NCBI RefSeq assembly: GCF_913778665.1
Contig: NZ_CAJYVQ010000001.1
Coordinates: 1 to 64,000, forward strand
Reading direction: 5' to 3'
DNA: 64,000 nt
Source of the DNA: an uncultured Stenotrophomonas sp.
GTDB lineage: Bacteria; Pseudomonadota; Gammaproteobacteria; Xanthomonadales; Xanthomonadaceae
The notes under the pieces were generated by a model. That model saw nothing but the letters and a program-made list of their open reading frames with translations, did not search any database and had not been told where the DNA came from. Shown here in pieces: positions 39,154-47,659 of the stretch. Both the position numbers and the translations under genes were made by a program. The first letter of the stretch is position 1, and each line of letters opens with the position of its first letter.

Positions 39154-39228
39154 GGCGGTTCTCGCGTATCAACAGGGCCAGGATGGCCGCCGGGGCCGCA
39201 TTGTACGCCCCCGCCCGTGCAGGCGTCG

Positions 39229-39588
39229 CTAACGCGCGTCGAAGCGCGCGCGGGCGGCGTCCAGCGTTGGGAAGTTGTGCTCGGCTAAGCGATCCAGGGC
39301 GGACAGCGTGTCGACCAGGCCGCGCGCGGTCTCGGTCAGACGGTACTCCACGTGCAGCGGCTTGCTGCCCCGGTCGCAGCGCTCGACCAGGCCATTGCGC
39401 TCCAGTTGCCGAAGGGTCTGGGTCAGCACCTTCTGCGAGATACCTTCGATCTTCCGCAGCAACGCGCCGTTGCGCATCGGACCCAGGGCCAAAGCAGGCA
39501 ACAGCAGCATCACCCACTTGCCGGAAATCAGCGCCAACGCATCGCGCGCCGAGCCGCCGGCGGCATAGACATCGCCAGGAAAGGCCAT
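39229..39588 (-). CDS. HxlR-family winged-helix regulator
   Basis: A 119-aa HxlR protein: ISGKWVMLLLPALALGPMRN, the recognition segment LRKIEGISQKVLTQTLRQLE (18-residue core KIEGISQKVLTQTLRQLE), and HVEYRLTETARGLV at the wing. It lacks Cys in its first helix, unlike YodB-type members. ATG 39588 has GAGG 5 nt upstream. It is divergent from a quinone reductase across a 78-bp region containing a perfect palindrome, so it very likely controls that enzyme. Confidence 0.9.
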   Translation of the reverse strand: MAFPGDVYAAGGSARDALALISGKWVMLLLPALALGPMRNGALLRKIEGISQKVLTQTLRQLERNGLVERCDRGSKPLHVEYRLTETARGLVDTLSALDRLAEHNFPTLDAARARFDAR

Positions 39589-39609
39589 GGTTACCTCAAG
39601 GTGCGTAAT

Positions 39610-39627
39610 TGCCGGAGCACTCCGGCA
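39610..39627. promoter_or_regulatory. perfect palindrome, candidate HxlR operator
   Basis: TGCCGGAG-CA-CTCCGGCA is an 18-bp perfect inverted repeat midway between the HxlR gene and its divergent quinone reductase. Position and symmetry fit a dimeric winged-helix operator. Confidence 0.65.
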
Positions 39628-39666
39628 TCGCGAGGATGGCCGCACACTCCACGGACACTTCGCCCC

Positions 39667-40434
39667 ATGCGCGCCCTGATCCCGCTGGTCCATCCCGAAC
39701 CACGCTCGTTCAACGCCCATCTGGCCGCGCAGGCCGCCCAGCAGATGCGGCACGACGGACTCCCGGTGCAGATGATCAATCTGCATGCCAACGGCTTCGA
39801 TCCGCTTGAAGCGCCCCATCACCCTCCGCGGCGCCCGCGGCCGGACCGGTTCGATGCGCAGCGCGAACAGCGTCACAGCGCCGAGCAGGGCCAGCTGCCG
39901 ATCGATGTGCAGCGCCACCTGCATCTGCTGCAGACCACGGATCTGCTGATCCTGCAGTTCCCGCTGTGGTGGTTCGCGGCACCGGCGATCCTCAAGGGTT
40001 GGCTGGACCGCGTACTGGTCTACGGGCCGGTCTACAACAGCCGGCAACGTCACGAACACGGCGTGATGCGCGGCAAACGTGCCCTGTTGAGCGTCACCAC
40101 CGGCGCCTCGGCACGGGCGTGCGCGGTCGATGGCCGCGAAGGCGATACCCGTCTGTTGCTGTGGCCATTGATGTACAGCCTGCGCTACATCGGCTTCGAG
40201 GTGATGGAACCGCATCTTGTACACGCCGTGCGTTCCGGTCCGGCACCAGAGCGCGCGCAGGCACACGATGCGGCGCTGGCGGCAGCCACTGATGATTATC
40301 GGAAACGACTGGCACACTGGCGACAGTGGCCAATCGTGCCGTTCAACGACAGCGAGGACGTCGAGGACGGCGTCGCCCTGCGCGCGGAGGCGACCGCTTA
40401 CAGTCCCTTCATCCGCCACCGCGATGCCGGATGA
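39667..40434 (+). CDS. NAD(P)H dehydrogenase (quinone), flavodoxin-like
   Basis: A 255-aa flavodoxin-fold oxidoreductase of the NQO/MdaB/YwqN class: an early PLVHPEPRSFNAHLAAQ loop, a QFPLWWFAAPAILKGWLDRV stretch (read LQFPLWWFAAPAILKGWLDR) and GVMRGKRALLSVTTGASA. These are the FMN/FAD-binding and dimer regions of two-electron quinone reductases, which detoxify quinones. ATG 39667 directly begins the flavodoxin strand. Its regulator is divergent, an arrangement typical of quinone- or aldehyde-responsive pairs. Confidence 0.9.
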   Translation: MRALIPLVHPEPRSFNAHLAAQAAQQMRHDGLPVQMINLHANGFDPLEAPHHPPRRPRPDRFDAQREQRHSAEQGQLPIDVQRHLHLLQTTDLLILQFPLWWFAAPAILKGWLDRVLVYGPVYNSRQRHEHGVMRGKRALLSVTTGASARACAVDGREGDTRLLLWPLMYSLRYIGFEVMEPHLVHAVRSGPAPERAQAHDAALAAATDDYRKRLAHWRQWPIVPFNDSEDVEDGVALRAEATAYSPFIRHRDAG

Positions 40435-40500
40435 ATCCACGCCTGCGCTGGGTCGGGATGCTTCATACTAGGTATTCCCTGCAAGCACCTTGGTGAGCCC

Positions 40501-40938
40501 ATGACCACCCTGCGCCCCTCGCGCACCGACGACGGCGCGGCCCTCGTCGACCTCTGGCGCCGCGCTGTCGACGCCACCCACGACTTCCTCAGCATTGACG
40601 ACCGCCAGGCCATCGATGCCGAAGTGGCCAGCTTCCTGCCACACGCGCCCTTGATCGTCGCCGTCGATGCCCAGGACAACCCGCAAGGCTTCATGCTGAT
40701 CGATGGCACGCACATGGAAGCGCTGTTCATCGACCCGGACGTGCGTGGCACCGGCATCGGCCGCCAACTGCTGCTGCACGCATTGGCGCTGCATCCGCAG
40801 TTGAGCACCGACGTCAATGCGCAGAATGCGCAGGCCGTGGGGTTCTACCTGCGCATGGGTTTCGTCGAAACCGGCCGCTCAGCACGGGATTCGCAGGGCC
40901 GTCCGTATCCGCTGATCCACCTTCGGCACGCGGGCTGA
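40501..40938 (+). CDS. GNAT family acetyltransferase (YjaB-like)
   Basis: A 145-aa GNAT: LRPSRTDDGAALVDLWRRAV at the start, acetyl-CoA loop FIDPDVRGTGIGRQLLLHAL, and YLRMGFVETGRSARDSQGRP. The last motif and length resemble YjaB, an acetyltransferase of unknown substrate. GGTGAGCCC precedes ATG 40501. It converges with another GNAT gene 10 bp away. Confidence 0.88.
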   Translation: MTTLRPSRTDDGAALVDLWRRAVDATHDFLSIDDRQAIDAEVASFLPHAPLIVAVDAQDNPQGFMLIDGTHMEALFIDPDVRGTGIGRQLLLHALALHPQLSTDVNAQNAQAVGFYLRMGFVETGRSARDSQGRPYPLIHLRHAG

Positions 40939-40948
40939 GCGCCTCCGG

Positions 40949-41455
40949 TCAGGCGGTCGCGCCGAACGCCGGGGAATAGCGCACCTCTCCCTGCGCCCAC
41001 GGCGGTTGCAGGCACAGCGCCTGGAAATACCCGGCAGGCACGCCCGGCAGCACCAGCCCCGGTTCGGCACGGAAGCCGAAACGACTGTAGTAGCCCGGCT
41101 CGCCCAGCAGCACGCAGCCACGGGCGTCCTGCTGGCGCAGCGTGTTGATGGCCGCGCGCATCAACGCAGCACCGATGCCCTGCCCCTGCCGGTCTGGCAG
41201 CACCGAGATCGGGCCCAGGCCAAACCAGCCGGTGCTGCCATCGGAAACCGTCACCGGCGACACCGCGACGTGGCCGAGCAACCGCCCGTTGTCCACGGCC
41301 AGCAGCGAGATCGGCAGCTCACCGCGCGCGCGCAGTGCGTCGACGATGAACTGTTCGGTGTGGCTGCTGTGCTCGGCCGTGGCGAAGGCCGCTGCCGTCA
41401 GCTCATGGATGCCGGCGATATCGGCCGGGGTTTCAGCGCGGATGATGAAATTCAC
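40949..41455 (-). CDS. GNAT family acetyltransferase (YhbS-like)
   Basis: A 168-aa GNAT: IIRAETPADIAGIHELTAAA, GHVAVSPVTV, the acetyl-CoA segment SVLPDRQGQGIGAALMRAAI and VLLGEPGYYSRFGFRAEPGL. The 'GEP.YY.RFGF' motif is typical of the YhbS branch. Substrate unknown. It faces the YjaB-like gene. Confidence 0.88.
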   Translation of the reverse strand: MNFIIRAETPADIAGIHELTAAAFATAEHSSHTEQFIVDALRARGELPISLLAVDNGRLLGHVAVSPVTVSDGSTGWFGLGPISVLPDRQGQGIGAALMRAAINTLRQQDARGCVLLGEPGYYSRFGFRAEPGLVLPGVPAGYFQALCLQPPWAQGEVRYSPAFGATA

Positions 41456-41528
41456 AAGGCACCTCGTTCAGTGCGACGTACCCGGCCAGCGGGTCTGGAG
41501 AATGGGGAATGGGTCCATACGACGTGCA

Positions 41529-41786
41529 TCATCGATTGTCCAGCTGCGGGCGCACCGCGACCAGGCCGGCGCGGTTGATCCGGTAGGGACGACCGTCATG
41601 CGAACTGATCAGGAGCTTGTTCTTCAGCTTCTTGAAGACGGCCAGCGTGCAATCGCTCAGCAACAGGCCTTCACGGCTGAAGCATTCAACGCTGCGGACG
41701 CGGCCTGAGCCATCACGACTGAATGCAATGCAGCCGCCCTGGGCGAGGACGTGCAACGTCCTCTGCTCCGCTCGGGAGATATTCAT
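41529..41786 (-). CDS. yjhX: YjhX family (UPF0386) protein
   Basis: An 85-aa protein matching Yjh[21 protein letters not shown], then [20 protein letters not shown] and [20 protein letters not shown]. YjhX has been described as a toxin of the YjhX-YjhQ pair, where YjhQ is a GNAT. Here the next gene downstream on the minus strand is a GNAT (40949-41455, 73 bp away), and yjhX is followed by it. The toxin role in this organism is unproven. The ATG has a weak GGA site. Confidence 0.9.
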   Translation of the reverse strand: MNISRAEQRTLHVLAQGGCIAFSRDGSGRVRSVECFSREGLLLSDCTLAVFKKLKNKLLISSHDGRPYRINRAGLVAVRPQLDNR

Positions 41787-42048
41787 GGAGGTGATCCTGC
41801 GTAATCGGAAATGCGGACGACACGGGCTGCCAACGGCACCCGGCCAACGGAACACGCATTCGATAACCACACCCGGCAGACACACGGGCAGGGTTATCCG
41901 ATGACGACAATCTCCAACATGAAAGACCACACTCGGTAAGCGCCCGCGTACTGCGGGCCCGCGCACGTTACCCAGCCCCCTGCGCCGGGTCAACCTCGGC
42001 GCCACGGCGATTGGGTGATAATTTGTCTTTCATCTGCAGGAGGCGACG

Positions 42049-42708
42049 ATGGACTGGGTGGCTCAGGCACGCGCATTGGCCAGCGAGGCCCATGCCGGGC
42101 AGCAGGACAAGGCAGGACATCCCTATATCGAACATGTAGCGCGCGTGGCAGCGGCAATCCGTGACGACGACATGGCCAAGGCCGCAGCCTGGCTGCATGA
42201 TGTGGTCGAGGACTGCCCGCAGCATGCGGCGCAGGTACTGGCCTTTCCGGCACCGATCCGCGACACCGTGAGCCTGCTCAGCCGGCACAGCGCCGCGGAT
42301 GCCAATCAGTACTACGCACGCATCCGCCAGCACCCACTGGCCCTCAAGGTGAAGCTGGCCGACATCGCCGACAACGCCCATCCGCGCCGGCTGCTGCAGC
42401 TGGCCCCTTCGGTGGCCGACCGCCTGCGCGGAAAGTACACCGCCGCTCTGGCCGCGCTCGGAGGTCGCATCCAGCCGACCGCCGCCGCCGATCCGGCGCC
42501 TTCGCGGCTGCTGCAGCTGATGGACGCGGCACAGACGTTGACGGCGCTGGCAGACGAAGCCAACGTGAGCGCCCGCAACGGCCAGGATGCACCGCACCCA
42601 CGCCGGGCGGCACTGCTCAAGGTGCGCGACATCGTGCTGGCCGAACTGGAGGCACAGATGACACCGCAGACCTTCGTCATCTGGAGCGACATGTACGTGC
42701 AGTCCTGA
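42049..42708 (+). CDS. HD-type hydrolase resembling the RelA/SpoT hydrolase domain
   Basis: A 219-aa protein with the HD motifs in the order of (p)ppGpp hydrolases: His in YIEHVARVAAAI, His-Asp in AAAWLHDVVEDCP, and KVKLADIADNAHPRR. The 'HDVVED' and 'K..D..DN' elements are those of small alarmone hydrolases, though the C-terminal half is not typical. It could hydrolyse (p)ppGpp or another nucleotide. ATG 42049 follows a GGAGGCGACG site. An AT-rich -10-like ATAAT lies 30 bp upstream. The preceding 41787-42048 stretch holds no gene. Confidence 0.75.
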   Translation: MDWVAQARALASEAHAGQQDKAGHPYIEHVARVAAAIRDDDMAKAAAWLHDVVEDCPQHAAQVLAFPAPIRDTVSLLSRHSAADANQYYARIRQHPLALKVKLADIADNAHPRRLLQLAPSVADRLRGKYTAALAALGGRIQPTAAADPAPSRLLQLMDAAQTLTALADEANVSARNGQDAPHPRRAALLKVRDIVLAELEAQMTPQTFVIWSDMYVQS

Positions 42709-42819
42709 GTGGGGCCGCGTCGACGCGCGCACCACCGGCCAAACGCTGATTCTTGGCAACGGGCGCTGATCGCTGCTGCGGTGCAGCAGTACAATGGGTG
42801 GCTCTCCCGCCCCATCGCG

Positions 42820-42831
42820 CCCCCCCCCCCC
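42820..42831 (+). repeat. homopolymeric tract of 12 C before the MFS start codon
   Basis: Twelve consecutive C lie between -14 and -3 of the MFS start, so no Shine-Dalgarno site exists there. An upstream ATG (42794) is 40 nt away and would be brought in frame by loss of one C. This is a slippage-prone site; see findings. Confidence 0.85.
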
Positions 42832-42833
42832 GC

Positions 42834-44045
42834 ATGAGCCCCAACTCTTCCCTGGCTGCGCGGCTGACGCCCCGTCAGCGCACCCTGATCATCCTCGCCC
42901 TGTCGCTGGGCGGCTTCGCCATCGGCACCAGCGAGTTCGCCAGCATGGGCCTGATGCTGGAGATCAGCCGTGGCCTGTCGATCTCCGAAACCCAGGTCGG
43001 CCACCTGATCAGCGCCTATGCCATTGGCGTCGTGGTCGGCGCGCCCATCCTGGCCTTCGTCGGCGCCGGCTTCCCGCGCCGCAGGCTGCTGCTGGCGCTG
43101 ATGGGGTTCTATGCCGTCGGCAACCTCGCCAGCGCGCTGGCGCCGAACTACGCCACCATGCTGCTGGCACGCTTCGTCGCCGGCCTGCCGCATGGCGCCT
43201 ACTTCGGCGTGGCGATGCTGGTGGCCGCAGCGATCAGCCCCGCCGGCCAGCGCGGCCAGGCGATGTCGCGCGTGCTGCTCGGCCTGTCGATTGCGATCCT
43301 GGTCGGCAATCCGCTGACCACCTGGCTGGGCCAGCAGCTGAGCTGGCGCACCGCCTTTGCCCTGGTCAGCCTGCTGGCGATCGCCACGGTGGCGATGATC
43401 GCCCGCTTCCTGCTGCCCGATCCGGACGAGGTGCGTACCTCACCGATGCGCGAACTGCGCGCCTTCAACACTACCCAGGTATGGCTCGCGCTGGCAATCG
43501 GCGCGGTGGGCTTCGCCGGCATGTTCTGCGTGTTCACCTACCTGGCGCCGACCCTGGTGCAGGTCACCGGCGTGGCCGAATCGTGGATGCCACTGGCGGT
43601 GGGCGTGTTCGGCATCGGCGCGATCATCGGCAACATCGCCGGCGGTTGGCTGGTAGACAAGTTCCACTTCAAGGCCGCCGCGATAGTGCTGCTGTGGTCG
43701 ATCGTGATGCTGCTTCTGTATCCGCTGGCCGCGCAGTCGGTGTGGACCATTGGCCCGATGATCATCACCGTCGGCACCATGGGCGCGCTGGCGGCGGTGC
43801 TGCAGACCCGCCTGATGGATGTGGCCGGTGAAGCGCAGACCCTCGCGGCCGCCTCCAACCACGCCGCGTTCAATACCGCCAATGCGCTGGGCCCGTGGCT
43901 GGGCGGCATGGCGATCAGCGCCGGCTTCAGCCCGGCCAGCACCGGCTACGTTGGCGCCGCCACGGCCGTCGGCGGCCTGCTGTTGTGGGGCGTAGCGGTG
44001 ATGCTGGACAGGAACCGCAAGCACGCCGCCACCGGCAGCCGCTGA
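42834..44045 (+). CDS. MFS transporter (DHA1 drug/arabinose exporter type)
   Basis: A 403-aa membrane protein with 12 helices. The family motif at the second loop reads GAPILAFVGAGFPRRRLLLA (G-x-L-a-D-R-x-G-R-k variant), the start is LILALSLGGFAIGTSEFASM, and GIGAIIGNIAGGWLVDKFH marks the 8-9 loop. The 'G..EF..MGL' helix 1 is typical of arabinose/chloramphenicol exporters (AraJ/CmlR). Start ATG 42834 lies 2 nt after the poly-C tract, with no ribosome site. Substrate unknown. Confidence 0.92.
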   Translation: MSPNSSLAARLTPRQRTLIILALSLGGFAIGTSEFASMGLMLEISRGLSISETQVGHLISAYAIGVVVGAPILAFVGAGFPRRRLLLALMGFYAVGNLASALAPNYATMLLARFVAGLPHGAYFGVAMLVAAAISPAGQRGQAMSRVLLGLSIAILVGNPLTTWLGQQLSWRTAFALVSLLAIATVAMIARFLLPDPDEVRTSPMRELRAFNTTQVWLALAIGAVGFAGMFCVFTYLAPTLVQVTGVAESWMPLAVGVFGIGAIIGNIAGGWLVDKFHFKAAAIVLLWSIVMLLLYPLAAQSVWTIGPMIITVGTMGALAAVLQTRLMDVAGEAQTLAAASNHAAFNTANALGPWLGGMAISAGFSPASTGYVGAATAVGGLLLWGVAVMLDRNRKHAATGSR

Positions 44046-44069
44046 GCATCGCGACGGGTCGTCTCCGCG

Positions 44070-44090
44070 CCGTCACCTGCCCGGTGACGG
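44070..44090. terminator. hairpin after the MFS gene
   Basis: CCGTCACC-TGCCC-GGTGACGG, a perfect 8-bp stem 25 nt downstream of the stop. No T run. Confidence 0.45.
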
Positions 44091-44201
44091 TGCGGGGACC
44101 GGCAGGTGCCGCGCGCAGGCTTCTCATCCTCGCGGTGATGGCCCACCATCTGCATGTTGCCGGCAACCCGCCGCCGATCTCAGCATGCAGAAGGAGTCGA
44201 C

Positions 44202-44678
44202 GTGGCAGCAGGACCGACCCGGAACCGTGAGAAGCTGCTCGATGACCTGCTTTCGCTGGGCCGCAACTGGGCCCTGGCGATCGCCATCGCCGGTGCCGGC
44301 GCCGCAGTCCACTACAGCGAATCGGTTTACGAGGCAGGCCTCTGGCGCGGGCTGCTGCCCACGCTCTGCTTCCTGATCGCGATCGTCTGGATCGTGCTCA
44401 GCATCATCCGCTTCGACCTGACCATCCAGCAGCACTTCGAGCGCACGCTGTCGCGCTGGCTCAGCCGCCTGTTGTACGTGGTGTTGCTCGGCATCGGCAT
44501 CACCGCCGTGTTCTTCGTCACCGAACTGGCGTCCAACAACCACATCGCACGCATGTGCGACTCGGTGGTCGACGAGCCGGCCAGCCGCATCCACCGGTCC
44601 GCCGAATGCCAGCGCCTGTACCAGCACCGCGCCGCCTATCGGCAACGGCTGGAATCGTCCGAGGGCGAGTTCGACTGA
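44202..44678 (+). CDS. hypothetical membrane protein
   Basis: A 158-aa protein with three hydrophobic segments (ALAIAIAGAGAAVHY, LLPTLCFLIAIVWIVLSII, LLYVVLLGIGITAVFFV) and a soluble C-terminal part with two Cys (ARMCDSVVDE, SAECQRLYQ). GTG 44202 has AGGAG upstream and is the best start. No recognised family. Function unknown. Confidence 0.75.
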   Translation: MAAGPTRNREKLLDDLLSLGRNWALAIAIAGAGAAVHYSESVYEAGLWRGLLPTLCFLIAIVWIVLSIIRFDLTIQQHFERTLSRWLSRLLYVVLLGIGITAVFFVTELASNNHIARMCDSVVDEPASRIHRSAECQRLYQHRAAYRQRLESSEGEFD

Positions 44679-44783
44679 GCAGGCCGCCATCTGCGGCCTG
44701 CTGCTGCAATGAACACATTGCGTGGATGTTCCTTTCGGCACAGTGCGACCGACGCCGCGCTGTCGGCCCGCACCGGAACCGCC

Positions 44784-45053
44784 ATGCTTCCCCACTCCCG
44801 CCCCGCCCGCCACGACGCCATTGCCCTGCAGGCGGGCGTGCTCGGCAGCGTGCTGGGGCTGGGGTTGTTCAAGGCCATCGCCCTGTCAGCGCTGGCGAGC
44901 GGCTCGCTGCTGGTGATCGGCGTTTGGCTGCTGGCCTGCGCCCTGCTGGCGGCGTGGGCCTTGGCGGCGTGCCTGGCCTGCCTGGCGCTGAGCCGGCGTG
45001 TGTTCGTGCTGATGCTGGTGCTGTGCAGCCTGCTGCTGATCTGCGTCGCATGA
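44784..45053 (+). CDS. small hydrophobic protein
   Basis: An 89-aa frame that is mostly hydrophobic after residue 15 (GVLGSVLGLGLFKAIALSAL, VIGVWLLACALLAAWALAA, VFVLMLVLCSLLLICVA), giving three helices. A start at 44709 is possible. Alanine/leucine-rich composition could also arise by chance in this GC-rich DNA, so confidence is moderate. No family. Confidence 0.45.
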   Translation: MLPHSRPARHDAIALQAGVLGSVLGLGLFKAIALSALASGSLLVIGVWLLACALLAAWALAACLACLALSRRVFVLMLVLCSLLLICVA

Positions 45054-45186
45054 TGCGGCGAGTCGCCCATCGCGGCCACCAGGGCGCAGCGTCGCAATAG
45101 CCGCGTCCGCTTGACCCGCCGCATGCACGGAGCTGACCGCGCCATCACCGCCGTTGAGCAACGATGCGCCATGTGCCCCTGCCGAG

Positions 45187-45441
45187 ATGTCCATGCCTGA
45201 CTCGATCCATCCCGTCATCCGCGCCTTTGAGGCGGTGTTCAACCTGTCTGGTGGAGTGGAGCGCATTACTGCGCTGACCATTACCTGCCGGCACTGCGCG
45301 GAAACCACCTCGGCCAGCGAACACAGCCTGCTGCAGCTGCCGGGCGGCGCCCTGTTCCGTTGCGAACGCTGCGGTTGCCACCAGCAGGTCAGCCACGCAC
45401 GGGTGGCCGATTGGCAGCTCCCCACACTGTTGGGTGTATGA
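45187..45441 (+). CDS. small zinc-ribbon-like protein
   Basis: An 84-aa protein with two CxxC knuckles about 25 residues apart (LTITCRHCAETT and LFRCERCGCHQQV), as in a zinc ribbon. A preceding segment AFEAVFNLSGGVERITAL and the Cys spacing match the 99-aa protein at 60111-60410, so the two are likely paralogues. ATG 45187 is used; TTG 45154 and ATG 45193 are alternatives. Function unknown. Confidence 0.6.
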   Translation: MSMPDSIHPVIRAFEAVFNLSGGVERITALTITCRHCAETTSASEHSLLQLPGGALFRCERCGCHQQVSHARVADWQLPTLLGV

Positions 45442-45488
45442 GCATGTAATGTCCGGATGCCGCGCGTGCCTGTGCAGGACGTGCTGAC

Positions 45489-47234
45489 ATGCACTCGGCT
45501 ATGCTGCCGCACCTTTCCGCGTCGACGGCCATGCATCCCTTTCCCCTCTCTGTCTCCACGCCCGACCAGCTGGCCTACCGGCTGCTGCAGGACAGCGATT
45601 GGGCCCGTTCCGCCGCCGCCGCGAGTGCTCCCCCCGAACTGCGCACCCTGCTGGCGATGATCCTCGACTCTCCCGAGCCGCTGTGGATCGCGTGGGGCCG
45701 TGAAGAAAAGGCGTTCTTCTTCAACGATGCCTATCTGCCGATGCTGGGTGACAAGGTGCACGGCGCGATGGGCAACCGCTTGCAGACCGTCTGGGCCGAC
45801 GTCTGGCAGGATGTGGCGCCGGCCATTGATGATGCGTTCGCCGGCACCCATCGCAGCTTCAACAACCTGCCGCTGATGATGGACCGCGACGGTACGCTGC
45901 GGGAAACGTTCTGGACGTTCTCCTATTCGCCGCTGCGCATGGGCAGCGGCGCGGTGGCCGGCATCTTCTGCGTGGTCAGTGAACAGACCGAGCGGGTGAT
46001 CGAGCGCGACATGCACAGCCGCCAGGTTGCCGCCATCACCGAACAGGCACGCGAAGCGCACCTGGAGCTGGTACGCGCACGCGAGCAACTGCGGCAGTCG
46101 CAGAAGCTGGAGGCCATCGGCCAGCTCACCGGCGGCGTCGCCCACGACTTCAACAACCTGCTGCAGGTCATCACCGGTTCGGTGGACATGCTGCTGCATA
46201 CCTGGCCTGGCGACGATCCGCGCCTGCGTTACGTCCAGGCCATCGGCAGCGCCTCGGACCGGGCGACCCGGCTCACCGCGCAGCTGCTGGCATTCTCGCG
46301 CCGCCAGAGCCTGTCGCCGGAGGTCTTTGATCTCTGCGAGAGCGTGCAGGCTCTGTCCGACATCATCGGCACCGTGCTCGGTGCGCGCATCACGATGTCG
46401 GTGAACCTGCCCGGCACGCCGTTGCCAGTGCTGCTGGACCGCACTCAGCTGGACACCGCGCTGATCAACATCGCGGTCAATGCACGCGATGCGATCGATG
46501 GCCAGGGCACCGTGACGATCGATGTCGAACAGGTCACCGCGGTTCCATCGATCCGCTTCGCCGCACCGATGAAGGGCGCGTTCGCCGCCATCAGCGTGAC
46601 CGACAGCGGCGCAGGCATCGATCCGGCGATCGTCGATCGCATTTTCGAACCCTTCTTCACCACCAAGGGCGTGGGCGCCGGCACCGGCCTTGGGCTCAGC
46701 CAGGTGTTCGGCTTCGTCAAGCAATCGGAAGGCGAAGTGGATGTGAAGAGCGAAGCGGGTGTCGGCACGCGCTTCACGCTCTACCTTCCGTTGGCACACG
46801 CCGGCGCCAGCATCGTCCGTGCGCAGCCGCAGCCGGGCCTGGTCCACGGTCATGGGCTGTGCGTGCTGGTGGTGGAAGACAACGTCGATGTGGCCGAGTT
46901 CGCGGTCGGTGCACTGCGCGAACTCGACTACAACGTGGTGCTGGCACGCAACGCGGACGAAGCGCTGGCGGCGCTGGAACAGGATGCTGCGCGCTTCCAC
47001 GTGATGTTCAGCGACGTGGTCATGCCCGGTACCAACGGGCTGGAGCTGGCGCGCAACGTCCGCAGCCAGTTCCCGGATCTGCCGATCATCCTCACCAGCG
47101 GCTACAGCGAACTGCTGGCACGCGACCCGGGGCATGGCTTCACCCTGCTGCGCAAACCCTATTCGCTCAAGCAGCTGGCCGCGGTGATGACCGAGGCGGG
47201 GCGACAACGTTCGCCGATGCCGGTACGGGTGTAG
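45489..47234 (+). CDS. hybrid histidine kinase (PAS-HisKA-HATPase-REC)
   Basis: A 581-aa soluble kinase. PAS-like sensor around residues 50-170 (ILDSPEPLWIAWGREEKAFF), phosphoacceptor His in TGGVAHDFNNLLQVITG, ATPase boxes in LINIAVNARDAIDG, VTDSGAGIDPAIV and GAGTGLGLSQVFGF, and a C-terminal receiver (acidic pair in VVEDNVDV, Asp in MFSDVVMPGTNGLE, Lys in LRKPYS). The arrangement is typical of hybrid kinases with 'HDFNN'. No histidine phosphotransferase or output gene is adjacent. ATG 45489 has AGGA upstream. Confidence 0.93.
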   Translation: MHSAMLPHLSASTAMHPFPLSVSTPDQLAYRLLQDSDWARSAAAASAPPELRTLLAMILDSPEPLWIAWGREEKAFFFNDAYLPMLGDKVHGAMGNRLQTVWADVWQDVAPAIDDAFAGTHRSFNNLPLMMDRDGTLRETFWTFSYSPLRMGSGAVAGIFCVVSEQTERVIERDMHSRQVAAITEQAREAHLELVRAREQLRQSQKLEAIGQLTGGVAHDFNNLLQVITGSVDMLLHTWPGDDPRLRYVQAIGSASDRATRLTAQLLAFSRRQSLSPEVFDLCESVQALSDIIGTVLGARITMSVNLPGTPLPVLLDRTQLDTALINIAVNARDAIDGQGTVTIDVEQVTAVPSIRFAAPMKGAFAAISVTDSGAGIDPAIVDRIFEPFFTTKGVGAGTGLGLSQVFGFVKQSEGEVDVKSEAGVGTRFTLYLPLAHAGASIVRAQPQPGLVHGHGLCVLVVEDNVDVAEFAVGALRELDYNVVLARNADEALAALEQDAARFHVMFSDVVMPGTNGLELARNVRSQFPDLPIILTSGYSELLARDPGHGFTLLRKPYSLKQLAAVMTEAGRQRSPMPVRV

Positions 47235-47264
47235 GGTTCCTGCGCGGAGCAACCGGCGACTATC

Positions 47265-47293
47265 GCGCACCTGTTACATCATAACAAGTGCGC
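47265..47293. terminator. dyad downstream of the hybrid kinase gene
   Basis: GCGCAC-C-TGTTA-CATCA-TAACA-A-GTGCGC: two paired arms with one mismatch and a 5-nt loop, 30 bp after the stop. No T run, so it could be a terminator, or an operator for the following lipoprotein gene. Confidence 0.45.
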
Positions 47294-47368
47294 TTGGGTG
47301 GATTGCGCGTGCGCGCTGTCGCGGATTTGAATCGCAGGGCCAGTCCGGCATTCCCTCCGAGAACCGCC

Positions 47369-47614
47369 ATGACCCCGTCGTCCCCGTGCCGCGCCACGCT
47401 TGCCTTGATCCTCGTGTCCGCTCTCAGCGCCTGTGCCACTTATGACGACAACGCGATGCGCCCGGCCTGCCAGGAATCACCGCACCTCAAGAACCTGCCG
47501 CCTGACGTCGCCGCCCGCGAAAGCCGCTGCAACAAGGGCCTGGAGGTCTGGTCGAGCGAGCGCAAGGGCAGCGACAAGCCGCTGGACCTGAGCGGCAAGA
47601 AAAAGGACCTCTGA
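47369..47614 (+). CDS. small lipoprotein
   Basis: An 81-aa protein with a lipobox: LALILVSALSACATYDD. The mature part is polar with two Cys (RPACQE, SRCNKG) and a Lys-rich end. ATG 47369 gives a proper signal peptide. Family unknown. Confidence 0.75.
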   Translation: MTPSSPCRATLALILVSALSACATYDDNAMRPACQESPHLKNLPPDVAARESRCNKGLEVWSSERKGSDKPLDLSGKKKDL

Positions 47615-47621
47615 ACACCGT

Positions 47622-47647
47622 CGGCGCAGCTCTCGCCGGCTGCGCCG
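47622..47647. terminator. hairpin between convergent lipoprotein and monooxygenase genes
   Basis: CGGCGCAGC (47622-47630) and GCTGCGCCG (47639-47647) form a perfect 9-bp stem in the 45-bp gap between two stops. Confidence 0.55.
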
Positions 47648-47659
47648 CAACCGCACCGA

